Program-made: the position numbers and the translations under genes
NCBI GenBank assembly: GCA_965237765.1
Contig: OZ250157.1
Location: 310,001-374,000, forward strand
DNA length: 64,000 bases
Source: WTGJ01 sp965237765
GTDB lineage: Bacteria; Chloroflexota; Anaerolineae; Aggregatilineales; Phototrophicaceae
Reading direction: 5' to 3'
Notes under the pieces: model-generated
Seen by the model: only the letters and a program-made list of their open reading frames with translations
Database searches by the model: none
Told to the model about the DNA's origin: nothing
Shown here: piece after piece, positions 50,794-58,537 of the stretch
Layout of the letters: each line of letters opens with the position of its first letter
Numbering within the stretch: the stretch's first letter is position 1

Positions 50794-52728
50794 ATGCTAA
50801 TGCTACTGCGCTGGTGGTGGTCAGGTTGGGAGGCGCGCCTGGTTTCGCTGACCTTGTTGGCTCTGTTGGCCAGCATCCTGGCGGAAAAGCTCGCCGCGCC
50901 CGCTATCCTGATCACGCTGCTCAATCTAATTTCCTATGCCGCTGGCGGTTTTTTCGGCGCGCAGGCCGCCGTGGAACAGTTGCGCCATCGCCATATCGAC
51001 GTGGATCTGCTGATGTTGATCGCCGCCATCGGAGCGGCCAGCATCGGTGAATGGCACGAAGGGGCGACGCTGCTCTTCCTATTCTCGCTCAGCCATGTCC
51101 TACAGGAATACGCTCTCAACCGCAGCCGCGCCGCCATCCGCAACCTTTACCAGCTTTACCCGGAAAAATGCACAGTCCGCCGCGATGGCCAGCCGCAGAA
51201 CATGCAAATCCACGATGTGGTCATTGGCGATGTGGTCCTCATCCGCCCTGGCGAGCGCATCCCGGTCGATGGCCGCGTCCTCGCCGGCGCTTCCGCCATC
51301 AACGAGGCGACCCTCACTGGCGAATCGCTGCCGGTAGATAAAGCGCCGGGCGACCGCGTCTTCGCCGGCACACTCAACACCCAGGGCGCGCTGGAAATCG
51401 TCGCGGAGCAACTCGCCTCAGATTCCACGCTCGCACGCATCATCCAGCACGTCGAAGAGGCGCAGGAAAGCAAGGCGCCCACGCAACGCTTGATCGATCG
51501 CTTCGGCTCGCGCTATTCCACGCTGGTGCTGCTGGCAATCGCCGCCCTCATTGTCCTGCCACCGACATTGCTGGGCGTAGAATTTCGCGCCAATTTCTAC
51601 CGCGCGATGGTGCTGCTCACCGTCGCCTGCCCCTGCGCGCTCGTCATCAGCACGCCAGCCGCTTACCTCTCGGCTATCGCGACGGCGGCGCGAAGCGGTC
51701 TGCTCTTCAAAGGTGGCGCTTTCCTGGAGGCGCTGGCTGGTTTGCGCGCCGTCGCTTTCGATAAAACGGGCACGCTCACACGTGGTCAACCCAAGGTAAC
51801 CGACATCCAACCTGCCGCCGGCACCGACATCGACGAGCTATTGCGCCTGGCCGCGCGCATTGAAGCGCGTTCAGAACACCCCCTGGCTCGGGCCATCCTC
51901 CGCGCCGCAGACGAACGCGAACTGTTAAGGGATGATGGCGAAGAGGTCGTCGAATTCCTGAGCGAACCGGGTCTCGGCGTGCGCGCCCAGTTGGGGGAGC
52001 ACACGTTCCGCCTCGGCCGCGTGCCCTATTTGGCCGAAGATCAGCCCCTGCCGCCCGAGCTCACCGATGCATGGCATGCACTAGGCGCCGCCGGCAAGTC
52101 GGTGGTCGGCATCTTGCGGGTTGGCGCGCCGCATCGCTGGCTCGGGCTTATCGCTTTCGCCGACCAGCTGCGCGAGGATGCGATACCCGTATTGCGGGAG
52201 CTGCGCGCGCGCGGCTTGCATATCGCGATGTTCACCGGCGATAGCGAAGTGGTCGCCCGCAACATCGCCGCCCCGCTGGGCATCGAAGACGTACACGCCG
52301 CCCTCCTGCCCGCCGATAAGGTGCAGCGCCTGCGCCAGCTGGAGGCGCAACACGGCGCCAGCGCGATGATCGGCGAAGGGGTGAATGACGCGCCCGCACT
52401 GGCGTCGGCGCCCGTCGGCGTAGCCCTGGGCGGCGCAGGCAGCGACATCGCCCTGGAGAGCGCTGATATCGTCCTCATGGGTAACCGCCTCAGCCTGTTA
52501 CTGGACGCGCTGGATATCAGCCACCGCGCCCGCCGCGTGGTGATGCAAAACGTGGTTTTCTCGCTGGCTGGGATGGCGCTGATGGTCGCTGGCGTCTTCT
52601 TATTCGAATTGCCGTTGCCGCTGGGCGTGCTCGGCCACGAAGGCAGTACGCTCATCGTGGTGCTGAACGGCCTGATCTCCCTGCTGCTCTTGCCCGAAAT
52701 CCGCCGGCAGCGTAGCGCCGCTCACTGA
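50794..52728 (+). CDS. Heavy-metal P1B-type ATPase without N-terminal metal-binding domain
   Basis: A 644-residue P-type ATPase. The TGES motif is TLTGESLPVDK, the membrane metal site is VACPCALVIST (CPC), the phosphorylation site is AFDKTGTLTRG, the HP motif is RSEHPLARAIL, and GHEGSTLIVVLNGL lies in the last helix. The CPC/HEGST combination suggests Zn/Cd/Pb export (P1B-2-like) rather than copper. No HMA domain or Cys cluster precedes the first helix. The hinge motif reads IGEGVNDAPAL where GDGxND is usual. GGAG precedes the start. Confidence 0.88.
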   Translation: MLMLLRWWWSGWEARLVSLTLLALLASILAEKLAAPAILITLLNLISYAAGGFFGAQAAVEQLRHRHIDVDLLMLIAAIGAASIGEWHEGATLLFLFSLSHVLQEYALNRSRAAIRNLYQLYPEKCTVRRDGQPQNMQIHDVVIGDVVLIRPGERIPVDGRVLAGASAINEATLTGESLPVDKAPGDRVFAGTLNTQGALEIVAEQLASDSTLARIIQHVEEAQESKAPTQRLIDRFGSRYSTLVLLAIAALIVLPPTLLGVEFRANFYRAMVLLTVACPCALVISTPAAYLSAIATAARSGLLFKGGAFLEALAGLRAVAFDKTGTLTRGQPKVTDIQPAAGTDIDELLRLAARIEARSEHPLARAILRAADERELLRDDGEEVVEFLSEPGLGVRAQLGEHTFRLGRVPYLAEDQPLPPELTDAWHALGAAGKSVVGILRVGAPHRWLGLIAFADQLREDAIPVLRELRARGLHIAMFTGDSEVVARNIAAPLGIEDVHAALLPADKVQRLRQLEAQHGASAMIGEGVNDAPALASAPVGVALGGAGSDIALESADIVLMGNRLSLLLDALDISHRARRVVMQNVVFSLAGMALMVAGVFLFELPLPLGVLGHEGSTLIVVLNGLISLLLLPEIRRQRSAAH

Positions 52729-52747
52729 GCATGGCTTCGGCTGGATA

Positions 52748-52775
52748 TTGCCGCGCCGCTACTTGCGGCTACAAT
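52748..52775 (+). promoter_or_regulatory. Promoter of the tRNA gene
   Basis: TTGCCG (52748-52753), 16 bases, TACAAT (52770-52775). The start would be near 52782, about 20 bases before the tRNA. Confidence 0.55.
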
Positions 52776-52801
52776 GCAAGCGGGCCGCCATCCGGCCCAG
52801 C

Positions 52802-52873
52802 GACCGTGTGGCGCAACGGTAGCGCAGCGGACTTTTAATCCGTTGGTTGCAGGTTCGAATCCTGCCACGGTCA
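52802..52873 (+). tRNA. tRNA-Lys, anticodon TTT
   Basis: The cloverleaf is complete: acceptor 52802-52808 with 52866-52872, D arm GCGC/GCGC, anticodon stem GCGGA/TCCGT with loop CTTTTAA (anticodon 52834-52836), and T arm GCAGG/CCTGC with TTCGAAT. The discriminator is A. CCA is not encoded. It is a single gene between a promoter and a hairpin. Confidence 0.96.
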
Positions 52874-52880
52874 CACAAAA

Positions 52881-52915
52881 CGGGGCAGCCCAAAGGCCGC
52901 CCCGCTCTTCTTTCT
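52881..52915. terminator. Terminator after the tRNA
   Basis: CGGGGC-A-GCC pairs with GGC-C-GCCCCG (52881-52904) across CAAA, followed by CTCTTCTTTCT. It lies between the tRNA and the convergent 5'-nucleotidase gene and may stop both. Confidence 0.75.
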
Positions 52916-52931
52916 GGGTGTTTCTAGCGTG

Positions 52932-54806
52932 CTATTCTTCTTCGTTCAGCTTGACGATGCGCGCGTCCATGATTGGTTCGGGGTTGTCGACCACGCCGCC
53001 GAGGACTTGAACGATGTAATCGGTGAGGATCTGGCGCTCGCCAACACCGGGGTCCGCGAAGCCGCGCGCTTCAGAGGCCGCGGCCAACACTTGATAGCCA
53101 TCGCCACCCCTCAACAAGAAGTTGTTGGTTACCAGCTTGAAGGTGCGCGAGAGGTCGCCCACGGCGGCGTTATCGGCCACAAGCACGTCTTCACTACCGT
53201 CGGCGCGTGTGATGTGTAGGGTCTGCACACGAGACGGCGCATCCAGCGAAACCGCGTCCGAGATGCCTTCGCGGCTCGAATCGAATTCGACATACATGCC
53301 CGCCACTTGCGGGAAACGCCCATCGAGCGACGGATTGCGGCTCAATGCGTTCTCCATCATGGCGATCACTTCGCCGCCCGTCAGCTCGACCACGACCATA
53401 TCGTTGTTGAAGGCCAGGGCCGAGTTAATGGTCAGGCGCGTCACGTTCGGGCCCAGAATGGTCGCGCGGATGCCGCCGCCGTTCTTGAGGGCGATATCCG
53501 TCGGGCCGACCATCTCATTTGCGAACCAGAGCGCCGAATCGGCCGCCAGGCTGCCCAGATTGGTCTCTCGCGAGCGGACGTTGGCGCGCAGGCCGTTCAG
53601 CTCGCCATTGGTGGTACCGACGACCTCGAAGAGACCCTGGATCAGATCTGTCGCCTGGAGCGCGTCGTAGGTCTCCTGCACGGCTGCAGGCACCGACACC
53701 TCGCTGCCCAGGTATTCGCTCAGCGCGTCTACGGCTGCCTCGGTGCTGGCGACCGGGCCGCTGCGTTCATCCACGCTGGCAATCACGCCATCAGCATCGA
53801 AAGTGACGATGAGATTGCCGACGTAGGAATACAGCTGATCGGTATTCACGACGACGACGGGATTGCCCTCGCTATCTTCGCGCGCGGTGGGATATTCAGC
53901 GTTGGCCTCGTCGCCCTCACGCAGCATGTTGAAGGGGCCCATCGCCATTTCGCCGCCCATGAAACCGGTCGAACCGGCGGAAACGATGATATCGATGCCC
54001 CGCATTTCGCTCGTCGAGAGCGGATCGCTGGTGAAATCCTGCGCATGGTCGAGCAGGATGATCTTGTTCACGCCCTGCGCCTCGAGCAAGTCGACCTGTT
54101 CCAGCACCATCCCGACGGCAGAGATGAGCGGTCGGTTCTCCTCATTGCGCCCGCCAACGAAATCCAACCCTGGCAGCGTTTCATCCGGGTCGTTGATGAC
54201 TTCGAAGAAGCCGGCCGGCGCGCGCCCGATGAGGCCGATCTTCTCGCCGCCAGCCTCCACCCAGGCGCTCTTCACGACCTTGCCGGCGTTATCGGCAGCG
54301 TTGCCACCGTCTTCACCGATTTGAATGGCTGGCGTGCCTTCGGCGAGCTGGACGGCCGAAAAGTCCAGGTTGACGGCGATGAATGGATAAGCAGCTGACG
54401 CGAGCATCGTAGCGAAATCATTGATCCCACCATCAAACTCATGGTTGCCGATTCCATTGGCATTTAACCCCATCGCATTATAGAACGCGATATCTGCCAG
54501 ACCGTTGGCTCCCAGGCTCTCCACCTCCGTCGCTGCCTCGTAAAACGGGCCCGGCAACGTGTGGTCGCCAGCAGTGACATGAATACTGCTGATACCTTCC
54601 GCTTCCGCCACTGCCTGCAACCCAGCAACCACTGCCGCAAAATTCAGGATCTTTGGCTCTAACGTATTTGGATCCTGAAATGCCGTTTCGTTATCCGAAC
54701 TGTGTAAAACCTGCAGTGTGTAGGTGTCTTGCGCGCTGGCGAGCGAAAAGACGCCAACCAACGAGACGATGACCAGCAACACACCGAGTCTCTTCCAATT
54801 TAACAT
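52932..54806 (-). CDS. Secreted 5'-nucleotidase/UDP-sugar-hydrolase-like protein with altered metal motif
   Basis: The 624-residue protein has a signal peptide (1-26, ending LASAQ) and a metallophosphoesterase domain: LQVLHSSDNETAF, TAGDHTLPGPFY, GIGNHEFDGGI and IILLDHAQDF. A C-terminal 5'-nucleotidase domain follows (NGGGIRATILG, LTINSALAFNNDMVVVELTG). It would hydrolyse nucleotides or other phosphate esters outside the cell. The first motif is D38-N-E40, where the canonical one is D-x-H. ATG 54806 follows GGGAGA. Confidence 0.83.
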   Translation of the reverse strand: MLNWKRLGVLLVIVSLVGVFSLASAQDTYTLQVLHSSDNETAFQDPNTLEPKILNFAAVVAGLQAVAEAEGISSIHVTAGDHTLPGPFYEAATEVESLGANGLADIAFYNAMGLNANGIGNHEFDGGINDFATMLASAAYPFIAVNLDFSAVQLAEGTPAIQIGEDGGNAADNAGKVVKSAWVEAGGEKIGLIGRAPAGFFEVINDPDETLPGLDFVGGRNEENRPLISAVGMVLEQVDLLEAQGVNKIILLDHAQDFTSDPLSTSEMRGIDIIVSAGSTGFMGGEMAMGPFNMLREGDEANAEYPTAREDSEGNPVVVVNTDQLYSYVGNLIVTFDADGVIASVDERSGPVASTEAAVDALSEYLGSEVSVPAAVQETYDALQATDLIQGLFEVVGTTNGELNGLRANVRSRETNLGSLAADSALWFANEMVGPTDIALKNGGGIRATILGPNVTRLTINSALAFNNDMVVVELTGGEVIAMMENALSRNPSLDGRFPQVAGMYVEFDSSREGISDAVSLDAPSRVQTLHITRADGSEDVLVADNAAVGDLSRTFKLVTNNFLLRGGDGYQVLAAASEARGFADPGVGERQILTDYIVQVLGGVVDNPEPIMDARIVKLNEEE

Positions 54807-54880
54807 TACGTTCAATCTCCCGTCATTCAATGGACACATAGAGTATATCGCGCGCCGCATTCCAATTCTTGCGCATGGAC

Positions 54881-55816
54881 TTATTCCTCGGCGCGATCGT
54901 GCGAAAAACGACCCTGCAAAGTGCCGCTGATCTGCTGGGCGATGCCGGTCAGCTCCATCGGCAGCACAAATTTCGTCGATTCGCTGGTGCCAATTTCGCG
55001 CAGGGTATCCAGGTATTGCAGGGCCATCGTGTTAGCATCCACATTGCGCGCCTGGCTATGTATCGCTTCCAGCGCGCGCGCGTATCCTTCTGCCTTGAGC
55101 AGCTGCGCTTCCTTCTGGCCCTCAGCCTCGAGCACTGCGCTCTTCTTTTCACCCTCCGCGCGGAGGATGGCTGCTCGCTTCGCTCCCTCGGCGACGGTGA
55201 TGGCTGATTCGCGTTCGCCTTCCGCGCTCAGGACCTGAGCGCGTCGCTCGCGTTCGGCGGCCACCTGGCGGTTCATCGCCTCCTGCACGCCGCGCGGCGG
55301 CTCGATCTCGCGGATTTCCACGCTGGTGACTTTCAAGCCCCAGCGCCCGGTCACATCATCCAGCTTGACGCGCAATGTATCGTTGATCTGCTCACGCTTG
55401 GAGAGCACATCATCCAACGTGATATCGCCGAGGACCGCGCGCAAGGTCGTCGTCGCGATATTCAGCGAGGCGCTGACGACATTATCGACCTCCAATACGC
55501 TCAGCTTCGGGTCGATGACGCGGTAATACACTAGAAAGTCGATGGAGATGGGCGCGTTATCGCGCGTGATGGCCGTCTGCGCCGGGATATCCAGGAAGCG
55601 CTCGCGCAGATCGACCTTTGTCGCCCGTTCGAGCAAAGGAATGACGATGATCAATCCCGGCCCGCGCGTGCCACTGTACTTGCCAAGAGCAAGGACGACC
55701 AAACGTTCATAATGCGGCACGATGCGCACGATGCGCACCAGCGCCCAAAAGATGACGATGACGATGACGATGATGGGGATGATTGTCGCTGCACCCGCTA
55801 GGCTATCTAGGTCCAT
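54881..55816 (-). CDS. SPFH/Band 7 (stomatin-like) membrane protein
   Basis: A 311-residue protein with one N-terminal membrane helix (about 9-30) and the stomatin-type SPFH domain, recognised by VPHYERLVVLALGKYSGTRGPGLIIVIPLLE, DNAPISIDFLVYYRV and a long Ala/Glu/Arg-rich coiled coil (QVAAERERRAQVLSAEGERE). It forms membrane scaffolds. Paired with NfeD 40 bases upstream in the same operon, the standard partner gene. Confidence 0.9.
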   Translation of the reverse strand: MDLDSLAGAATIIPIIVIVIVIFWALVRIVRIVPHYERLVVLALGKYSGTRGPGLIIVIPLLERATKVDLRERFLDIPAQTAITRDNAPISIDFLVYYRVIDPKLSVLEVDNVVSASLNIATTTLRAVLGDITLDDVLSKREQINDTLRVKLDDVTGRWGLKVTSVEIREIEPPRGVQEAMNRQVAAERERRAQVLSAEGERESAITVAEGAKRAAILRAEGEKKSAVLEAEGQKEAQLLKAEGYARALEAIHSQARNVDANTMALQYLDTLREIGTSESTKFVLPMELTGIAQQISGTLQGRFSHDRAEE

Positions 55817-55856
55817 TGCTTACTCCTTTATCCTTATCGTGAAATCCAGCGCGCAC

Positions 55857-56504
55857 TCAACGCGCATCAGATTTCGCTTTCATTTTTGTCGCCACGAGCG
55901 GCTCGACCTGCAAGCGCAAGCCCCGCCGCGCGACGACGACGATTGGATCGCCCTCCAGCAAGGTGGTATCGCTGCTGGCCGTCCAGCTTTCGCTATTCAC
56001 CAGCACTGAGCCGAAGGGATTGGCGGCATTGGGATCCAAAACGCCCGTCACACGACCCTGCTGACCGATGAGTTGCTCATCGCGGTTCGCCTCGCCCTTA
56101 ATCATGCGCGTCCGATTCAGCACCGGCACCAGCACCACGCGGTGATAGAACAACTGCAAGCCGAGGATGGCGATGAGCAGCACGGGGTTGAGGAGAGCGC
56201 CATTGAAGAGGAACCAACTGCCCAGCGCCTGCAAGGCCAAACCGGCGAGTGTGTAATCCCGCCAGCGCGGCGGCAAGAAGGGGAACGTGATGAAGGAAAG
56301 CACGCCCGCGCTCAAGGAGAGCACTGCCAGCCAATTCGTCGTCGGATATTGCCAAAGGTATGCCACCGCAACGCCCAAAGTACCCAGCGTGAGCAACTCC
56401 GCCAGACCGGTGCCGGGTACATAACTCGCCGTCACCCCCGCCCACAAACCGAAGACAAGCAGCAGGTAGATGAGATTCGGGTCCAATGTAAGCAAGGCAT
56501 CCAT
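55857..56504 (-). CDS. NfeD-like membrane protein
   Basis: The 215-residue protein has four to five hydrophobic segments (about 7-105) and a C-terminal OB-fold domain of the NfeD type (GQQGRVTGVLDPNAANPFGSVLVNSESW). The Ser-protease domain of long NfeD proteins is absent, as in the short class that partners SPFH proteins. ATG 56504 follows GGAG by seven bases. The frame is open further upstream but lies over the promoter region. Confidence 0.83.
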   Translation of the reverse strand: MDALLTLDPNLIYLLLVFGLWAGVTASYVPGTGLAELLTLGTLGVAVAYLWQYPTTNWLAVLSLSAGVLSFITFPFLPPRWRDYTLAGLALQALGSWFLFNGALLNPVLLIAILGLQLFYHRVVLVPVLNRTRMIKGEANRDEQLIGQQGRVTGVLDPNAANPFGSVLVNSESWTASSDTTLLEGDPIVVVARRGLRLQVEPLVATKMKAKSDAR

Positions 56505-56638
56505 CGCGCAACTCCGCCAAGCGATGACCAGCAGGTATCGCTTGACTAGTATAGCGTTATCTGGGCCGCCACCCACAACCGTACCCCTAACCATTGGGGG
56601 CAGCCCACACTATAATTCGCGCGATACCGAGAGCCGCC

Positions 56639-58009
56639 ATGACTCGCTTCCCGAACGAAGAAGCAGCCATCCGCTATGCCTTCCGCTCCCTGCACCGCCT
56701 GCGGGGGATGAAACGAGGCGAAGATTCCGCCGACCGCGACCCGCGCCTCGGCCGGCGTTTGCTGGAAGCGAATGGCTTGCTCACAAACCCGCCCATCAGC
56801 GCCGTCATCACCGGCAGCAAAGGCAAAGGCAGCGTAGCCATAATGGCGGCGCGGACGTTGCATGCCCTAGGCGCGCGCGTCGGCACGCTCACCAGCCCGC
56901 ACCTCGTCTCCTGGTTCGAGCGGATTCGCGTCAATGGCCACGCCATTCCCGAAGGGGAATTCTGCCGCATCCTAGGGGAGTTAGCGCCGAGCATCGACGG
57001 CATCGAAGCCGAACTCACGGCTCGCAAGCACCTCAGCCCACAGGCCATCTTCCTGGCCATCGCGCTGCGATATTTCGCAGAGCGCGGTGTGGATATCGCC
57101 TTGCTAGAAGTCGGTCGCGGCGGTCGCTTTGATGATGTCGCGCTCGTGCCGAAGCAGATCACCGCGTTCACGCCAATCTTTCGCGAGCACATCGGCTACC
57201 TCGGGCGGAATCTGGCGCGCATCGCCTGGCACAAGAGCGGCATTCTCTCCGCCGGCGCTCGGGGCATCTCCGCGCCGCAGCGGCCGGTCGTCCGCGCCGC
57301 GCTGGAACGGGAAGCGGCCCTGCTCAAAACGCCGCTGCGCTTCCTCGCCGGCGCGGAGCGCGGCCGATATCGCGGCGAAAGCGAAACCGGCGCGCGCCTG
57401 ATCCTCCCTCCCTATGGTGAGCTGCGCATCGGCCTCGCCGGTCGCCACCAAGCCGAAAACGCTACCCTGGCGCTGGCCGTCGCCGCCGAATTATTCGCCG
57501 AGTGGCGTGTCCAGCCAGCGTTACCCTTCGACGAGTCGCAAATGGCGCAGATTCGCCCGGCGCTCGCGTCTCTGTGTTGGCCCGGCCGTCTGCAACTCTT
57601 GCAGCGCGAACCGACGGTGATCATGGACGGCGCCATCCATGGGCGTTCGGCGCGTGCGCTCGTGGCCAGCCTGCGCGGCCGCCTGCCCCCGCCGGTGGTG
57701 GGCGTGGTCTGCGTCCCGCGCGATAAAGGCTATCGCGGTGTGTACCGGGCGCTGGCGGCGGTGAGCGAGCACCTCATCATCACCGAAACGCCGCGCAACC
57801 GCATACTGCATTTCCCGCGGCGAGATGTGGCCCTTCGCCTCGCGCGTGGGTTTGGTACAACGGCTTCTTTCCAAACCGACCTGGACGCCGCGCTTATGGA
57901 AGCGCTCGCCGTCGTCGGGAGGCGCGGCACCATCCTCATCATCGGCACGCAATCCATCCTCGCCGACGCCGCACTGCGCTGGCGCCTCAGGTATGATAGG
58001 CTCTGGTGA
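56639..58009 (+). CDS. folC: Folylpolyglutamate synthase / dihydrofolate synthase
   Basis: A 456-residue Mur-ligase-like enzyme. The P-loop is VITGSKGKGSVAIMAAR, then TSPHLVSWFERIRVNG, ALRYFAERGVDIALLEVGRGGRFD, and the glutamate-ligase domain. It adds glutamate to folates. TATAAT (56611-56616) lies 22 bases before ATG 56639, but no -35 is obvious. A longer frame from 56594 is excluded by the promoter. Confidence 0.88.
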   Translation: MTRFPNEEAAIRYAFRSLHRLRGMKRGEDSADRDPRLGRRLLEANGLLTNPPISAVITGSKGKGSVAIMAARTLHALGARVGTLTSPHLVSWFERIRVNGHAIPEGEFCRILGELAPSIDGIEAELTARKHLSPQAIFLAIALRYFAERGVDIALLEVGRGGRFDDVALVPKQITAFTPIFREHIGYLGRNLARIAWHKSGILSAGARGISAPQRPVVRAALEREAALLKTPLRFLAGAERGRYRGESETGARLILPPYGELRIGLAGRHQAENATLALAVAAELFAEWRVQPALPFDESQMAQIRPALASLCWPGRLQLLQREPTVIMDGAIHGRSARALVASLRGRLPPPVVGVVCVPRDKGYRGVYRALAAVSEHLIITETPRNRILHFPRRDVALRLARGFGTTASFQTDLDAALMEALAVVGRRGTILIIGTQSILADAALRWRLRYDRLW

Positions 58010-58022
58010 AACGGAGGGAACG

Positions 58023-58484
58023 ATGGGCGGCAAGTATTATGAAGACCTGGTCGTGGGTGAAATCATCCAACACGAATTCGGGCGCACGCTCACGGAGATG
58101 GATAACGTCCTCTTCAGCTGCCTGACGATGAACCACCAACCTCTTCATATCAACGCCGATTTTGCCGCGAAGACCGCCTTCCAGCGCCCGCTGATGAACG
58201 GACTCTTCACCATGGGCCTCGTCGTCGGCATCTCGGTGAATGAGATCACGGCCGGCACAATCATCGCCAATCTTGGTTACGAAGACGTCCGCCACCCCCA
58301 CCCGCTCTTCGCTGGCGATACGCTCTATGTGGAAAGCGAGGTGCTACACAAGCGCGCGAGTCGCTCCGATCCCCGCCGTGGTGTCGTAACCCTGCGGCAC
58401 ACCGGCCGCAACCAGGATGGCGTTGTCTGCGTCATATTGAAGCGCACGGCTCTCTTCCTGAAGCGGCCGGCCGGCGACGCTTGA
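58023..58484 (+). CDS. MaoC-like (R)-hydratase/dehydratase
   Basis: A 153-residue hot-dog-fold protein with a catalytic Asn-x-x-x-x-His-like segment NHQPLHINADFAAKTAFQRPLMNGLFT, typical of MaoC-type hydratases, some of which act on enoyl-CoA or mesaconyl-type substrates. The exact substrate is unknown. GGAGGG precedes ATG 58023, 13 bases after folC. It is likely in the same operon. Confidence 0.82.
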   Translation: MGGKYYEDLVVGEIIQHEFGRTLTEMDNVLFSCLTMNHQPLHINADFAAKTAFQRPLMNGLFTMGLVVGISVNEITAGTIIANLGYEDVRHPHPLFAGDTLYVESEVLHKRASRSDPRRGVVTLRHTGRNQDGVVCVILKRTALFLKRPAGDA

Positions 58485-58537
58485 ATTGGGCCCGCGCGGG
58501 CGGGATACTGGTGACATTCGTAAATCGCAAGGCAGCC

